Below are positions 45,548-54,728 of a stretch of 64,000 nucleotides of DNA, one piece after another; the first letter of the stretch is position 1; every line of letters starts with the position of its first letter. The notes below the pieces were generated by a model. The model was not told the origin of the DNA. It searched no databases and saw nothing but the letters and a program-made list of their open reading frames with translations. The stretch spans positions 373,726-437,725 of the forward strand of contig NZ_NKFP01000004.1 of NCBI RefSeq assembly GCF_002215035.1, given 5' to 3'. The stretch is from Leptolyngbya ohadii IS1. Its GTDB lineage: Bacteria; Cyanobacteriota; Cyanobacteriia; Elainellales; Elainellaceae. Made by a program: the position numbers and the translations under genes.

Positions 45548-45776
45548 TGTGTCAGATCCCTATCGGATACCTTTTGGGTGCCTGGTGGTTTGGCGAACGG
45601 TCAAGAATGAATTTAGTTTCGCTGTCCTATTCGCCCAAAACCTGAGCGATCGTAGCAAGAATCAGCCAGGGTTGCCCTCGTACTGACGGGGGATTCAGCT
45701 TGTTCGGGTTCATCGTCAGATTCATCAGAAATTGAACTGAATAGAACTGAACAGGAGGGCATCGGCTTGATCCAGG

Positions 45777-45828
45777 CTTGTTCAACAGACTTCTTGAACA
45801 GGCTTGTTTAACAGACTTTCGAGCCAGC
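45777..45828. repeat. Exact 13-bp-period array, four units
   Basis: cttgttcaacaga (45777), cttcttgaacagg (45790), cttgtttaacaga (45803), ctttcgagccagc (45816). Units 1 and 3 differ at one base. It ends directly before the DUF2862 stop codon (45831). Confidence 0.85.
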
Positions 45829-45830
45829 CG

Positions 45831-46025
45831 CTAACTTGCTGTTTCTAGCTCATCCTCGAAAAACCAGGTGGCAAAGCCGTTGTCAAACTTGACGACCACA
45901 CCTACGCCACTGCCGTCTGTCATCTTGTATCCGTTGATCACACCTGTTTTACCCAAGCAATCGACCACCGCTTTCGGAGAACGATCGCGCAACCGCCGCA
46001 CGCGCACTTTTTGACCGATTTCCAT
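45831..46025 (-). CDS. DUF2862 protein
   Basis: ATG 46025 gives 64 residues (MEIGQKVRVRRLRDRS); a TTG 12 bp further upstream is possible. The small beta-barrel-like sequence (VVDCLGKTGVINGYKM, GVGVVVKFDNGFATWFFEDEL) matches DUF2862, restricted mainly to cyanobacteria and plastids. Function unknown. Tandem arrays flank it on both sides. Confidence 0.9.
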   Translation of the reverse strand: MEIGQKVRVRRLRDRSPKAVVDCLGKTGVINGYKMTDGSGVGVVVKFDNGFATWFFEDELETAS

Positions 46026-46103
46026 CGCCACTCTCAAGAATGCAAACAGTAAACTTAAACAAACATGAATCAGTCTATCAGTGTCTTGACTGCGATTGTT
46101 AAG

Positions 46104-46155
46104 CAGATTTTTGAAACTTAGTTTGCGAGCTTGGTTTGCGAAATTGGCGACGAGG
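46104..46155. repeat. Exact 13-bp-period array, four units, upstream of hisF
   Basis: cagatttttgaaa (46104), cttagtttgcgag (46117), cttggtttgcgaa (46130), attggcgacgagg (46143). The two central copies differ at two bases. It lies between the divergent DUF2862 and hisF genes. Confidence 0.75.
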
Positions 46156-46265
46156 TCAGGCTATTCTGAAAACCGGACGACATAACGACATAATTGGACG
46201 ATCAGGTTTTGCGGTGAAGCTGCCGGAATGAGTCCTGAATGAGTAAGGTTGGGAGCAAAAAAACG

Positions 46266-47033
46266 ATGCTGGCGAAGCGAATTTTGCCCTGTCTGGACGT
46301 GAAGGCAGGAAGGGTGGTCAAGGGCGTCAACTTTGTGAACCTGCGGGATGCGGGTGATCCAGTAGAACTGGCGCAGATCTACAATCAGGCGGGTGCAGAT
46401 GAACTGGTGTTTCTCGACATCACGGCGACCCACGAAGATCGCGACATTATTTATGACGTGGTGTACCGCACCGCAGAGCAGGTATTTATTCCGCTAACGG
46501 TTGGCGGCGGTATTCAATCCTTAGAAACTATTAAGAAATTGTTACGAGCCGGAGCAGATAAGATAAGCCTCAACTCTGCTGCCGTGCGTGACCCGGATTT
46601 AATTAACAGAGCCAGCGATCGCTTTGGCAATCAGTGTATTGTGATTGCGATCGATGCCCGAAGACGGAATGATTCTGAGAATCCGGGCTGGGATGTTTTC
46701 GTGCGGGGTGGACGGGAGAACACGGGGCTGGATGTCGTTTCCTGGGCGAAAGACGTGGAGCAGCGGGGCGCAGGAGAGCTGTTAATCACCAGCATGGATG
46801 CGGACGGAACCCAGGCAGGCTATGACCTGGAACTCACTCGCACGATCGCTGAGCAGGTTCAGATTCCTGTGATTGCATCCGGGGGGGCGGGCAACTGTCA
46901 GCACATTTATGAGGCAGTAACAGAAGGTCGAGCAGAGGCGGCGTTGCTGGCTTCCCTGCTGCACTATGGACAGCTTACCGTCAGCGAAATCAAGGATTAT
47001 TTAACGGAAAAGCAGGTTTTAGTGCGGCAATAA
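46266..47033 (+). CDS. hisF: Imidazole glycerol phosphate synthase, cyclase subunit
   Basis: ATG 46266 gives 255 residues ([20 protein letters not shown]), the usual HisF start; the upstream ATG at 46239 is not preferred. It is a TIM barrel: the catalytic Asp is in LPCLDV, VTADVD-like AIDARRRN is present, and the phosphate loops IPLTVGGGI and IASGGAG are intact. With HisH it produces imidazole glycerol phosphate and AICAR from PRFAR, step 5 of histidine synthesis. hisH is elsewhere. Confidence 0.97.
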   Translation: MLAKRILPCLDVKAGRVVKGVNFVNLRDAGDPVELAQIYNQAGADELVFLDITATHEDRDIIYDVVYRTAEQVFIPLTVGGGIQSLETIKKLLRAGADKISLNSAAVRDPDLINRASDRFGNQCIVIAIDARRRNDSENPGWDVFVRGGRENTGLDVVSWAKDVEQRGAGELLITSMDADGTQAGYDLELTRTIAEQVQIPVIASGGAGNCQHIYEAVTEGRAEAALLASLLHYGQLTVSEIKDYLTEKQVLVRQ

Positions 47034-47376
47034 TACAGTAGGTTTCTCAAAGCTACGTCTCTCAGCAATTTTCAGGCGATTTTGTCTCCCTGGATGGATT
47101 GCCTGAATGCATCCGTTCAGATATCGATCGCTAAACCGATCAATTGCAATCCCTTAAGTTTGAGTCAGGTCAACCCAGGATAGCAATCTCCGTAGCTCTT
47201 ACGGAACAAGGCTTTCCGCAGTTGTACGGTCATGCGATCGGGCGGCAGACAGCAGCGTACGAGAGTGGCGATCGGGCAGTTGATCCTTCTACTGAGTAAA
47301 TAGACTTAGGGACACTTTTTTGAGAAGCTGTTAACATATTTAAATATTACGAATCTTAACAACAGCCTAAGGAAAC
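47034..47376. other. Spacer with two nested hairpins
   Basis: No gene seen. 47190-47204 forms ccgta-gctct-tacgg and overlaps cggaa-caaggct-ttccg (47202-47218), so the two are mutually exclusive structures. This could be a structured 5' leader for the following small membrane protein; no known riboswitch class is recognisable. Confidence 0.45.
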
Positions 47377-47661
47377 ATGGTTCTTCTCCTCCTCATCGTG
47401 ATCGGGCTGGTTGCCTGGGCACTGCATCTGATGCAGGAAGCCATCCAGCGTCGCGAATTTTCACTGATGCTAGCGGGGTTCCTCGTTTCTTCAGCGGCAG
47501 CCGCTTTGGTGTCGGTTTACTTCCTGATGGGTCACTACGTTGGCTATATGACGGAAATGGCTGAGCGCAGCTATCTTCATAATTCGATGGAGTGGACTGC
47601 CTTCGATCAATCGTGGGCACAAATGGTTAATCTGCCGACAAGCGATCTAACCAGCAACTAG
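47377..47661 (+). CDS. Small two-helix membrane protein, unknown function
   Basis: The 94-residue product has two hydrophobic helices (about 1-18 and 30-52, LMLAGFLVSSAAAALVSVYFLMG) separated by a short charged loop (LMQEAIQRREFS), then a polar C-terminal tail. There is no recognised family. ATG follows a purine-rich stretch (aaggaaac). The gene is isolated between two gene-free spacers. Confidence 0.65.
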   Translation: MVLLLLIVIGLVAWALHLMQEAIQRREFSLMLAGFLVSSAAAALVSVYFLMGHYVGYMTEMAERSYLHNSMEWTAFDQSWAQMVNLPTSDLTSN

Positions 47662-48180
47662 GCAATGGGTTGCGGGGAGCTTGAGGAATCCTAGAGGTGG
47701 CTCGATGAAATGAGATGCAATAAATTGATGAATCAAGATCATCGAGATTGGCAGACATCCTCCCCCACTGAATAGAAACCGTTTTTTCTCATCAAAATTT
47801 AATCAATTTAATTCTGGTGCTGGCAGCGAGTTTTTGAAAATTGAGTTGCTGGCACCATTTCTTGTGTTAAAAATACTTTCGGGTAAAAGCGAGTTCTATC
47901 GCGTGTGCTTTTGCAAAACAGCCTTTGGAGGAAACAAATTGAACGGCGATTTGTGATATAAACCGCTTTAAGCTGTGTTCCAGGCAATTGTGCTTCGGGT
48001 AATTATGCTCCGGATAGTTATGTTCCGAGTAACTATATCCAGGTAGTCTATGTGAGAGCAGTAAGGCTTTCAGTTTCGATCGCAGTTCGCCCAAAGTTCG
48101 CTAAATTCGTTTGCTAAGCTGCTCCGGCTCCTGAAAACGTTCCGGCTCCTGAAAACTTTTTGAACTTTTACTGACTGCTA
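47662..48180. other. Gene-free leader of the WecA-like gene with several arrays
   Basis: No credible gene. The minus-strand ORF at 47867-48094 consists partly of the 15-bp array read as YSEHNYPEHNYPKHNC and is rejected. The 3' half carries the 15-bp array (47975-48064), an 11-bp array (48083, 48094, 48105; agttcgccca, aagttcgcta, attcgtttgc) and an 18-bp duplication (tccggctcctgaaaac at 48123 and 48141), ending at the start codon. Confidence 0.65.
47975..48064. repeat. Exact 15-bp-period array, five to six units
   Basis: gtgttccaggcaatt (47975), gtgcttcgggtaatt (47990), atgctccggatagtt (48005), atgttccgagtaact (48020), atatccaggtagtct (48035), and a fading copy at 48050. Spacing is exactly 15 bp throughout, although copies differ at four to six positions. 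Confidence 0.88.
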
Positions 48181-49227
48181 ATGCCTCTTCAGCTATACCA
48201 TCTGATTGCTTTCATGATTTCTGCCGGGGTTGTCTTGTTGGCAACGCCCCTCGTGAGGCAGATTGGTTTACGCAGCGGTTATGTCGATCGTCCCGGTGAG
48301 CGCAAAGTTCACCAACGTCCCATGGTTCGCCTGGGTGGCGTTTCCATTTTTCTAGGATCGCTGATCGCGCTGCTGACAATTTGGGGAGTCGGAGGGTTTG
48401 GCACGCTGCCGCCGGATAAGGAGTATGCAATTTGGGGTGTGACGATCGGCGGACTCGCCTTCTTTCTTATTGGGCTGGCGGATGACTTGTTAAACCTCTC
48501 GCCCCTGACTCGCCTGATCATGCAAATTATGGTTGCGGCATGCGCGTGGTGGGCGGGTGTCCAGATCGACTTCCTCACAATTCCCTTTATTGGTCTAACT
48601 TCTCTCCCGTTCTGGCTCAGCCTCCCGGTCACGGTGATCTGGCTGGTGGGCATGGCAAATGCAATTAACTGGATCGATGGACTGGATGGCTTAGCCGCTG
48701 GCGTATCGGGCATTGCTGCCGTGGTGATGCTGGTGGTTTGTCTGTTTATGAATCAGCCTGCTGCTGCTCTGATTGCTGCTGCTCTGGCGGGAGGAACGCT
48801 GGGATTCCTGCGCTACAACTTCAATCCGGCACAGATTTTTATGGGCGATGGCGGAGCCTATTTTATTGGCTTTACCCTGGCAGGCGTTGGCATTGTGGGG
48901 CTGGTGAAAAGTGTAACGACCGTGGCAGTTCTGCTGCCTTATCTGATTCTGGCGGTGCCCATTCTGGATATGTCTGCGGTGATTCTCGATCGCCTGCGCC
49001 ACGGTAAATCTCCCTTTAAGGCAGATAAGCGACACCTGCACCACCGCTTGCTGAAGGCGGGACTGTCCCATCGATCGACCGTGCTGTTTATCTACAGTCT
49101 CACCCTGTGGGTCGGAACGCTGGCGCTAGCATTTTCTGGGATTCCGAGCGGCATTGCCTATGCCCTGGCAGCAACGGCTCTGTTAAGCTATGCGGGCTGG
49201 CAAGTGCGGAAACACGCAAGGCAGTAA
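48181..49227 (+). CDS. Polyprenyl-phosphate GlcNAc/HexNAc-1-phosphate transferase (WecA/MraY family)
   Basis: The 348-residue protein has about ten membrane helices with the family catalytic loops: ADDLLNLSPLTRL (Mg-binding Asp pair), NAINWIDGLDGLAAGVSG, FMGDGGAYFIGF and the HHH-like DKRHLHHRLLKAGLSHR. It transfers a sugar 1-phosphate from a UDP-sugar to undecaprenyl phosphate, starting O-antigen or wall-polymer synthesis at the inner face of the plasma membrane. The substrate cannot be fixed from sequence. cinA follows 33 bp downstream. Confidence 0.92.
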   Translation: MPLQLYHLIAFMISAGVVLLATPLVRQIGLRSGYVDRPGERKVHQRPMVRLGGVSIFLGSLIALLTIWGVGGFGTLPPDKEYAIWGVTIGGLAFFLIGLADDLLNLSPLTRLIMQIMVAACAWWAGVQIDFLTIPFIGLTSLPFWLSLPVTVIWLVGMANAINWIDGLDGLAAGVSGIAAVVMLVVCLFMNQPAAALIAAALAGGTLGFLRYNFNPAQIFMGDGGAYFIGFTLAGVGIVGLVKSVTTVAVLLPYLILAVPILDMSAVILDRLRHGKSPFKADKRHLHHRLLKAGLSHRSTVLFIYSLTLWVGTLALAFSGIPSGIAYALAATALLSYAGWQVRKHARQ

Positions 49228-49268
49228 TTCCATGATCTCTAGTTCCATGACTCTAGTTCCATGACTAG
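49227..49268. repeat. Exact 14-bp-period array containing the cinA start codon
   Basis: attccatgatctct (49227), agttccatgactct (49241), agttccatgactag (49255). The third copy supplies the cinA ATG (49261). The ATG at 49232 in the first copy opens a 10-codon frame that ends in TGA overlapping the cinA ATG as ATGA. Confidence 0.88.
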
Positions 49269-50553
49269 CCCGATCGACCCCAAAGGGGAACTGCTCCGCA
49301 TCGCCGCCGAAGTGATCTCTGTGGGAACCGAACTCCTGCTGGGGGAGATTTTGAATACCAACGCCCAGTTTCTGGCTCAGGAGCTTGCCCGTCTGGGAAT
49401 TCCCCACTACTATCAGACCACCGTAGGCGACAATGTGCTGCGGCTGCAAAGGGCGGTCGCCATTGCCTGCGATCGATCGCAGCTGCTAATTTTCACGGGC
49501 GGACTCGGACCCACACCCGATGATTTGACGACGGAAACCCTGGCGGATTTTTTTGGCGTGCCTTTGGTAGAGCGATCGGACGTTTTGGAGGACATTGCCC
49601 AGAAGTTTGCCCGTCGCGGCAGGGTGATGACGCCCAGCAATCGCAAGCAGGCATTGATTCCCAAAGGCGCAGAGGTGTTGCCCAATCCCACAGGGACGGC
49701 TCCCGGCATGATCTGGCAGCCCCGACCCGGATTGACCATTCTCACCTTTCCCGGCGTGCCTAGCGAAATGCAGACCATGTGGGAACAGACCGCTGTGCCC
49801 TTTCTGCGGAGTCAGGGCTGGGGACAGGAAATTATCTACAGCCGCACGCTGCGCTTCTGGGGCATTGGCGAATCGGCGCTGGCAGAAAAAGCAGATGCCT
49901 TGTTGAAACTGGAAAACCCTACGGTGGCTCCCTATGCGGGCAAAGGCGAAGTGAGATTGCGGGTTTCTGCGAAGGCAGGCAGCGACTCGGAAGCGATCGC
50001 CCTGATTGAACCCGTTGCCCAGCAGCTGCGCGAATTGGGCGGCACAGACTACTACGGCGAAGATGAGGATACGTTAGCGGTTGCGGTGGGTAATTTACTG
50101 AAAGCAAATCAGCAAACCCTGGCAGTGGCGGAATCCTGTACAGGTGGAGGTTTGGGGCAACTCCTCACCGCTGTTTCGGGCAGCTCTGCCTACTTCTGGG
50201 GAGGTGTTATTTCTTACGACAATCAGGTCAAAATCAATCTGCTGGGCGTGAATCCGAACGATCTGGCGCAGCAGGGGGCAGTGAGCGATGTGGTGGCGCA
50301 GCAAATGGCGATCGGGGTACGGCAACGGCTGGGAACCACCTGGAGCCTCAGTATTACCGGGGTAGCAGGACCGGATGGCGGCACGGCGGCAAAATCCGTA
50401 GGGCTGGTGTATATTGGCTTGGCGGGACCAGACGATCGGGTGGAGAGTTTTCGCTATGAGTTTGGCGATCGCGGTAGAGAGATGGTGCGCTGGCTGAGTG
50501 CCTGCAATGCCCTAGATCGGTTACGGCGCAAGTTGCTGGGAGCAGCCCGTTAA
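49261..50553 (+). CDS. cinA: Competence/damage-inducible protein CinA
   Basis: The 430-residue protein has the N-terminal MoaB/COG1058-like domain (AEVISVGTELLLGEILNTNAQFLAQEL, FTGGLGPTPDDLTTETLA) and the C-terminal CinA nicotinamide-nucleotide amidohydrolase domain (LAVAESCTGGGLGQLLT, GVISYDNQVK, SITGVAGPDGG). It salvages pyridine nucleotides; a competence role is family tradition. Its start codon lies in the third copy of a 14-bp repeat. The fully conserved AESCTGG supports an active amidase. Confidence 0.94.
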   Translation: MTSPIDPKGELLRIAAEVISVGTELLLGEILNTNAQFLAQELARLGIPHYYQTTVGDNVLRLQRAVAIACDRSQLLIFTGGLGPTPDDLTTETLADFFGVPLVERSDVLEDIAQKFARRGRVMTPSNRKQALIPKGAEVLPNPTGTAPGMIWQPRPGLTILTFPGVPSEMQTMWEQTAVPFLRSQGWGQEIIYSRTLRFWGIGESALAEKADALLKLENPTVAPYAGKGEVRLRVSAKAGSDSEAIALIEPVAQQLRELGGTDYYGEDEDTLAVAVGNLLKANQQTLAVAESCTGGGLGQLLTAVSGSSAYFWGGVISYDNQVKINLLGVNPNDLAQQGAVSDVVAQQMAIGVRQRLGTTWSLSITGVAGPDGGTAAKSVGLVYIGLAGPDDRVESFRYEFGDRGREMVRWLSACNALDRLRRKLLGAAR

Positions 50554-51177
50554 GCTCATTAAGTGCAGCTTGTTAGCCAGTAGCTTAGGCATAACCTGTT
50601 AGGAGCTTAATCTGTGGAAGAAGGATAGGGAAGCATCGTACTGTCGTCATTTCACGCGTCATTTTACGTACCAGAACGTCCTCATTCCCCAACCCCTTCT
50701 TCCAATTCTGAGCGCTGGGGAGTTGGAGTCGTAGATGATCTGTGTCGTAGAAGCTCTGTGTTGTAAAAGTTTTGGAGTCGTAGAAACTCTGTGTGAGCCA
50801 AAAGCAATTGCAGTCTCTCGAAGTTCCTTTACCTCTTTTTTAGGTTTAGGAGAGGCGTCAAACAGGGAAAGCCTTTGAGACAAGAGCTGCTAACGTGGAA
50901 TGCCCCTAAGAATAATTCACTGAAGTAGACTGGAGACAGGGTTTTTCGGGTAATGTCTGACTCGGTTTTAGCCTGATCTGCTCACTAAATGGGGTATAGG
51001 GAAGAGGGACAGGGGGCACTGCAAGCTGCAATTGAGTCAGATACTCATATTGGACAAGGAAAATTTAGGACTTGAATTTCGACCAAGGCAACGATTACTT
51101 CAGAGAAACTGCTGATCTGCATTGCAGTCCTATTTCCAGCCCTATTTTCTTGACATTGCTAGCCCGGAGTCAAGCAG
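50554..51177. other. Gene-free spacer between cinA and the histidine kinase
   Basis: No supported coding frame. tta-containing units recur at 50550, 50573, 50585 and 50599 after the cinA stop (tgttagccagtag, cttaggcataacc, tgttaggagctta), a degenerate 12-14-bp array. A 16-bp array is at 50728-50792. The last 180 bp presumably contain the kinase promoter, which I cannot place. Confidence 0.55.
50728..50792. repeat. 16-bp tandem array, four units
   Basis: gtcgtagatgatctgt (50728), gtcgtagaagctctgt (50744), gttgtaaaagttttgga (50760), gtcgtagaaactctgt (50777). Spacings 16, 16, 17. Confidence 0.85.
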
Positions 51178-52854
51178 GTGCATAACCGATCGCCGCAATC
51201 CTCTCGTCTGCAAATCAGTTTGCGTGCCAAGCTGCTGATCGGGTTTAGCGTTGCCTTTAGCCTGGTATTTGCTGGAGCATTTTACTGGTTCTATTCCTTT
51301 GCAACCGAAAAGACGATGACGCGGCTGCGGGCGGATATGCGATCGACCCTCCAGGGCGCAAAAGCAGGGGTAGATGTCCAGGATTTAATGGGGCTATATC
51401 GCGAAGGTGAGCGTAACGAGGCAGGTTTTTCGGACGATGCGCGCTATAAGAGCATTCTGAGCTGGTTTCAAACCGTCCATAGCATTGAGCCGCGTGTTTG
51501 GCTCTATACCTATGTTGTGGGATATCCGGAGGACAATCGGCGGGTTGGAGTGGCGCGGGCAAACCCGGATGCACTGGAAATTGTATATCTGGTTGATCTA
51601 TGGGCTGCCCACAATCCTGCTAAAGCGTCTAAATTTCTGGAATCCGATCAGGCTGGTGGAGCTGCTCACCAGGTATTGCGTGAACAGCGGCTGATCGAAG
51701 AATCCCGGATTTATACCGATCGCTGGGGAACCTGGCTTTCTGCCGTGACGCCGCTAGTGGACGAGCAGGGCAATATGGTAGCGGTGCTGGGAGTAGATAT
51801 TGAAGCAGACTATGTGCTGGAGGTACAGCAGGCGATTCGCAGCCGGGTTCTAGCCTCTTTTGTTGTCACCTATGGCATTCTGTTTGTTCTCATCTATGTT
51901 TTGTCGGGGGTTCTGACGAAACGCCTAACTGAACTCACCGAGTCTTCTCAGCAGATTGCCGCCGGAAACTATAATCTCAACTTGTCCGAGGAGAAAAACT
52001 GGCTACCGGATGAACTGGATGTGCTGGCGCAGGTCTTTGAGGAGATGGTCAGCAGCATTCGCCAGCGGGAGCAGGAAATTCGGGAGGGCAAACAGCTTGA
52101 GTATGAAATGCGAAACGCCTTGCAGCATGAGCGGGAGCTGAATGAGCTAAAGTCACGCTTTGTATCGATGGTGTCCCACGAGCTAAGAACCCCCCTCACC
52201 GTTTTGCGAACCTCCCTGGAACTGCTGGAGCGGTATAGCCACATTGCCAGCGAGGACAAAAAGCAGGAATACTACCAGCGATGTCGATCGGCAATCCACA
52301 CAATGAACCAACTGCTGGAGGATGTGCTGACGATCGGCAAAACGGAAGCAGGCAAGCTGTCATTTAATCCTGCTCCGATCAATCTGCCCAAGTTCTGTCA
52401 GGATCTGGTCGAAGAGATGCGGATGGGCAGTCAGGCGAGCCACTTCCTCGAATTTTCCCACCGGGGGAACTGCAAGGATGCCAGCCTAGATCACGCTCTG
52501 CTGCGATCGATTTTGAGCAATCTGCTGAGCAATGCGATCAAGTATTCGGCTGCGGGCAGTACGATCGAATTTAATCTCATCTGCATTGAAGAAACTGCCG
52601 TTTTTGAGGTGAAAGACAGCGGCATCGGTATTCCCCAGGCGGATCAGTCGCGTCTGTTTGAGCTATTTCACCGCGCCAGCAACGTCAGCACGATCCGGGG
52701 TACGGGACTGGGATTGGCGATCGTGAAGCAGTGCGTCCAGAACCACGGCGGCAGCATTATTTTCTCCAGCGAAGAAGGCATTGGCACAACTTTTACCGTA
52801 AAACTGCCCCTGCATCCTCAACCCGCTGCGATTGCAGAATTGACCGTGGAATAG
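51178..52854 (+). CDS. Orphan sensor histidine kinase (Cache-like, HAMP)
   Basis: GTG 51178 gives 558 residues: N-terminal membrane helix (about 20-40), a 175-residue extracytoplasmic Cache-like sensor (WLYTYVVGYPEDN, LSAVTPLVDEQGNMVAVLGVDI), second helix (about 222-244), HAMP (LTKRLTELTESSQQIAAGNYN), then the H-box FVSMVSHELRTPLTVL and ATPase N/G boxes (NLLSNAIKYSA, DSGIGIP, GTGLGLAIVKQ). It phosphorylates a response regulator that is not encoded next to it. The ligand is unknown. No ATG is found near the helix start. Confidence 0.9.
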   Translation: MHNRSPQSSRLQISLRAKLLIGFSVAFSLVFAGAFYWFYSFATEKTMTRLRADMRSTLQGAKAGVDVQDLMGLYREGERNEAGFSDDARYKSILSWFQTVHSIEPRVWLYTYVVGYPEDNRRVGVARANPDALEIVYLVDLWAAHNPAKASKFLESDQAGGAAHQVLREQRLIEESRIYTDRWGTWLSAVTPLVDEQGNMVAVLGVDIEADYVLEVQQAIRSRVLASFVVTYGILFVLIYVLSGVLTKRLTELTESSQQIAAGNYNLNLSEEKNWLPDELDVLAQVFEEMVSSIRQREQEIREGKQLEYEMRNALQHERELNELKSRFVSMVSHELRTPLTVLRTSLELLERYSHIASEDKKQEYYQRCRSAIHTMNQLLEDVLTIGKTEAGKLSFNPAPINLPKFCQDLVEEMRMGSQASHFLEFSHRGNCKDASLDHALLRSILSNLLSNAIKYSAAGSTIEFNLICIEETAVFEVKDSGIGIPQADQSRLFELFHRASNVSTIRGTGLGLAIVKQCVQNHGGSIIFSSEEGIGTTFTVKLPLHPQPAAIAELTVE

Positions 52855-52865
52855 GGCGTGGGAAA

Positions 52866-52938
52866 CGCTACGGCTGATGCACAGCGGCAAAGCCGATCGC
52901 GCAGCGCTACGGCTGACGCACAGCGGCAAAGCCGATCG
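52866..52938. repeat. Two 34-bp copies of a dispersed palindromic element, 39 bp apart
   Basis: cgctacggctgatgcacag.. at 52866 and cgctacggctgacgcacag.. at 52905 differ at one base in 34. Each ends gccgatcg. It lies directly after the kinase stop codon and before the HerA-like gene. Confidence 0.88.
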
Positions 52939-53003
52939 GGATGCAACTTGCCTAAAACAAGTGTATTCCTCGATAATAGAACGATCGTATTAGCGGTGTG
53001 GGC

Positions 53004-54728
53004 ATGAGTGCAGAAAATCCGCTGGGTTCGGTCATCCAGGGTTCCCTCAGTCAGGGATTAGAAGTGCGGCTGCACGCGGATGTCTCGGTGGAGGATATGC
53101 GGGTGGGCAAGTTTCTGGTCGTGCAGGGGGTGCGATCGCGCTTTTTCTGTATGCTGACGGACGTAGCCCTGGGAACGGCAAGTCAGCGAATTCTGTCCAA
53201 TCCTCCTGATCCGGCAAATACGTTTTTGCAGGAAGTCCTGGCAGGAACCGGAACCTACGGCACAATCAACCTGTCGCCGATGCTAATGTTTACGCCGAAG
53301 CAGGAGATGGATCTGCGCCGAGCTGATGAGTCGCGCAGGAAGCGATCGAAGGTATCCGACTCCCTCGCCTCGTACGAAGCCAACACCAACGACGTGGAGC
53401 TACTGCCCGTTAAAACGATCCCGGCGCACTTCAGTCAGGTCTACGACGCCTCAGAGCGGGACTTTCGCGCGGTCTTTGGCTGGGAGGATGATCCCCAGCG
53501 GCGGAATTTTGCGATCGGAGAGCCGATCGATATGAATGTGCCCATCTGTCTGGATCTCGATCGCTTTGTGGAGCGGAGCAACGGGGTGTTTGGCAAATCG
53601 GGAACTGGGAAATCCTTTTTGACGCGGCTGCTGCTGTCGGGGATCATTCGCAAACGGGCAGCGGTGAATCTCATTTTTGATATGCACTCGGAGTACGGCT
53701 GGGAAGCGACGCGGGAGGGCAAGCAGTTTAGTACGGTAAAGGGTCTGCGGCAGCTTTTTCCCAGTCAGGTGCAAATCTATACGCTGGATGTGGAGTCTAC
53801 TCGGCGGCGAGGCGTGCGCGATGCCCAGGAGCTTTACATCAGCTACGACCAGATCGACGTTGAGGATCTGATGCTGGTGCGAGGTGAACTGAACCTGTCG
53901 GAAGCCAGCCTGGAGAACGCGATTATCCTTCGCAACGAGTTTGGCAAAGCCTGGATCAGTCGGCTCCTGTCGATGAGCAACGAGGAAATTCAGGAATTCT
54001 GCGAAGTCAAGATGGGCAGCAAGTCCTCTATCATGGCACTTCAGCGCAAGCTGACTCGTCTGGATGATTTGAAGTATCTGCGGCAGACCTGCCCCAAAAA
54101 CTATGTGGGTCAAATTCTCGAATCCCTGGACGCTGGAAAACACGTTGTTATCGAGTTCGGTTCCCAGTCCAACCTGCTGTCCTATATGCTGGCGACGAAC
54201 GTGATTGCCCGCCGGATTCACCACGCCTACGTCCACAAAGCCGAGAAATTCCTGCAAACTAAAAACCCGATCGATCGCCCTCAGCCTCTCGTGATCACGA
54301 TCGAGGAGGCACACCGCTTTCTAGATTCCGCCACTGTGAGACAGACCATTTTTGGCACGATCGCCCGCGAGATGCGGAAGTATTTTGTCACGCTACTGGT
54401 GGTGGATCAGCGTCCTTCCGGCATTGATAACGAGGTGATGTCCCAGGTGGGAACCCGGATCACGGCACTCTTGAACGATGAGAAGGATATTGAGGCAATC
54501 TTTACGGGGGTTTCTGGCGGACAGGCATTGCGATCGGTTCTCGCGAAACTGGACTCCAAGCAGCAGGCACTCATCTTAGGTCACGCCGTTCCGATGCCCG
54601 TCGTCATTCGCACCCGTCCCTACGATGAAACCTTCTACGCCGAGATTGGCGAAACCCCCTGGGAAGACCTACCCGAAACTGAAATTCTGCAAGCCGCCGA
54701 AGCCGCCAAAGCCGATCTGGGATTTTAG
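53004..54728 (+). CDS. HerA-like DUF87 ATPase
   Basis: ATG 53004 gives 574 residues (MSAENPLGSVIQGSLSQGLEVRLHADVSVEDM), beginning with the HAS-barrel-like domain seen in HerA, then a P-loop GVFGKSGTGKSFLTRLLLSGI, Walker B-like LVITIEEAHRFLD and the C-terminal TLLVVDQRPSGIDNEVMSQVGTRI. HerA ATPases translocate DNA with NurA nucleases in archaea; cyanobacterial members have no NurA beside them and their role is open. The gene stands alone. Confidence 0.88.
   Translation: MSAENPLGSVIQGSLSQGLEVRLHADVSVEDMRVGKFLVVQGVRSRFFCMLTDVALGTASQRILSNPPDPANTFLQEVLAGTGTYGTINLSPMLMFTPKQEMDLRRADESRRKRSKVSDSLASYEANTNDVELLPVKTIPAHFSQVYDASERDFRAVFGWEDDPQRRNFAIGEPIDMNVPICLDLDRFVERSNGVFGKSGTGKSFLTRLLLSGIIRKRAAVNLIFDMHSEYGWEATREGKQFSTVKGLRQLFPSQVQIYTLDVESTRRRGVRDAQELYISYDQIDVEDLMLVRGELNLSEASLENAIILRNEFGKAWISRLLSMSNEEIQEFCEVKMGSKSSIMALQRKLTRLDDLKYLRQTCPKNYVGQILESLDAGKHVVIEFGSQSNLLSYMLATNVIARRIHHAYVHKAEKFLQTKNPIDRPQPLVITIEEAHRFLDSATVRQTIFGTIAREMRKYFVTLLVVDQRPSGIDNEVMSQVGTRITALLNDEKDIEAIFTGVSGGQALRSVLAKLDSKQQALILGHAVPMPVVIRTRPYDETFYAEIGETPWEDLPETEILQAAEAAKADLGF

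Noticed and set aside
47867-48094. 75-residue minus-strand ORF with YSEHNYPEHNYPKHNC repeat
   Set aside because: The peptide repeat is simply the 15-bp DNA array translated; there is no start context and no family.
53451-54314. 287-residue minus-strand ORF
   Set aside because: Antisense to the HerA-like gene, low complexity and without motifs.
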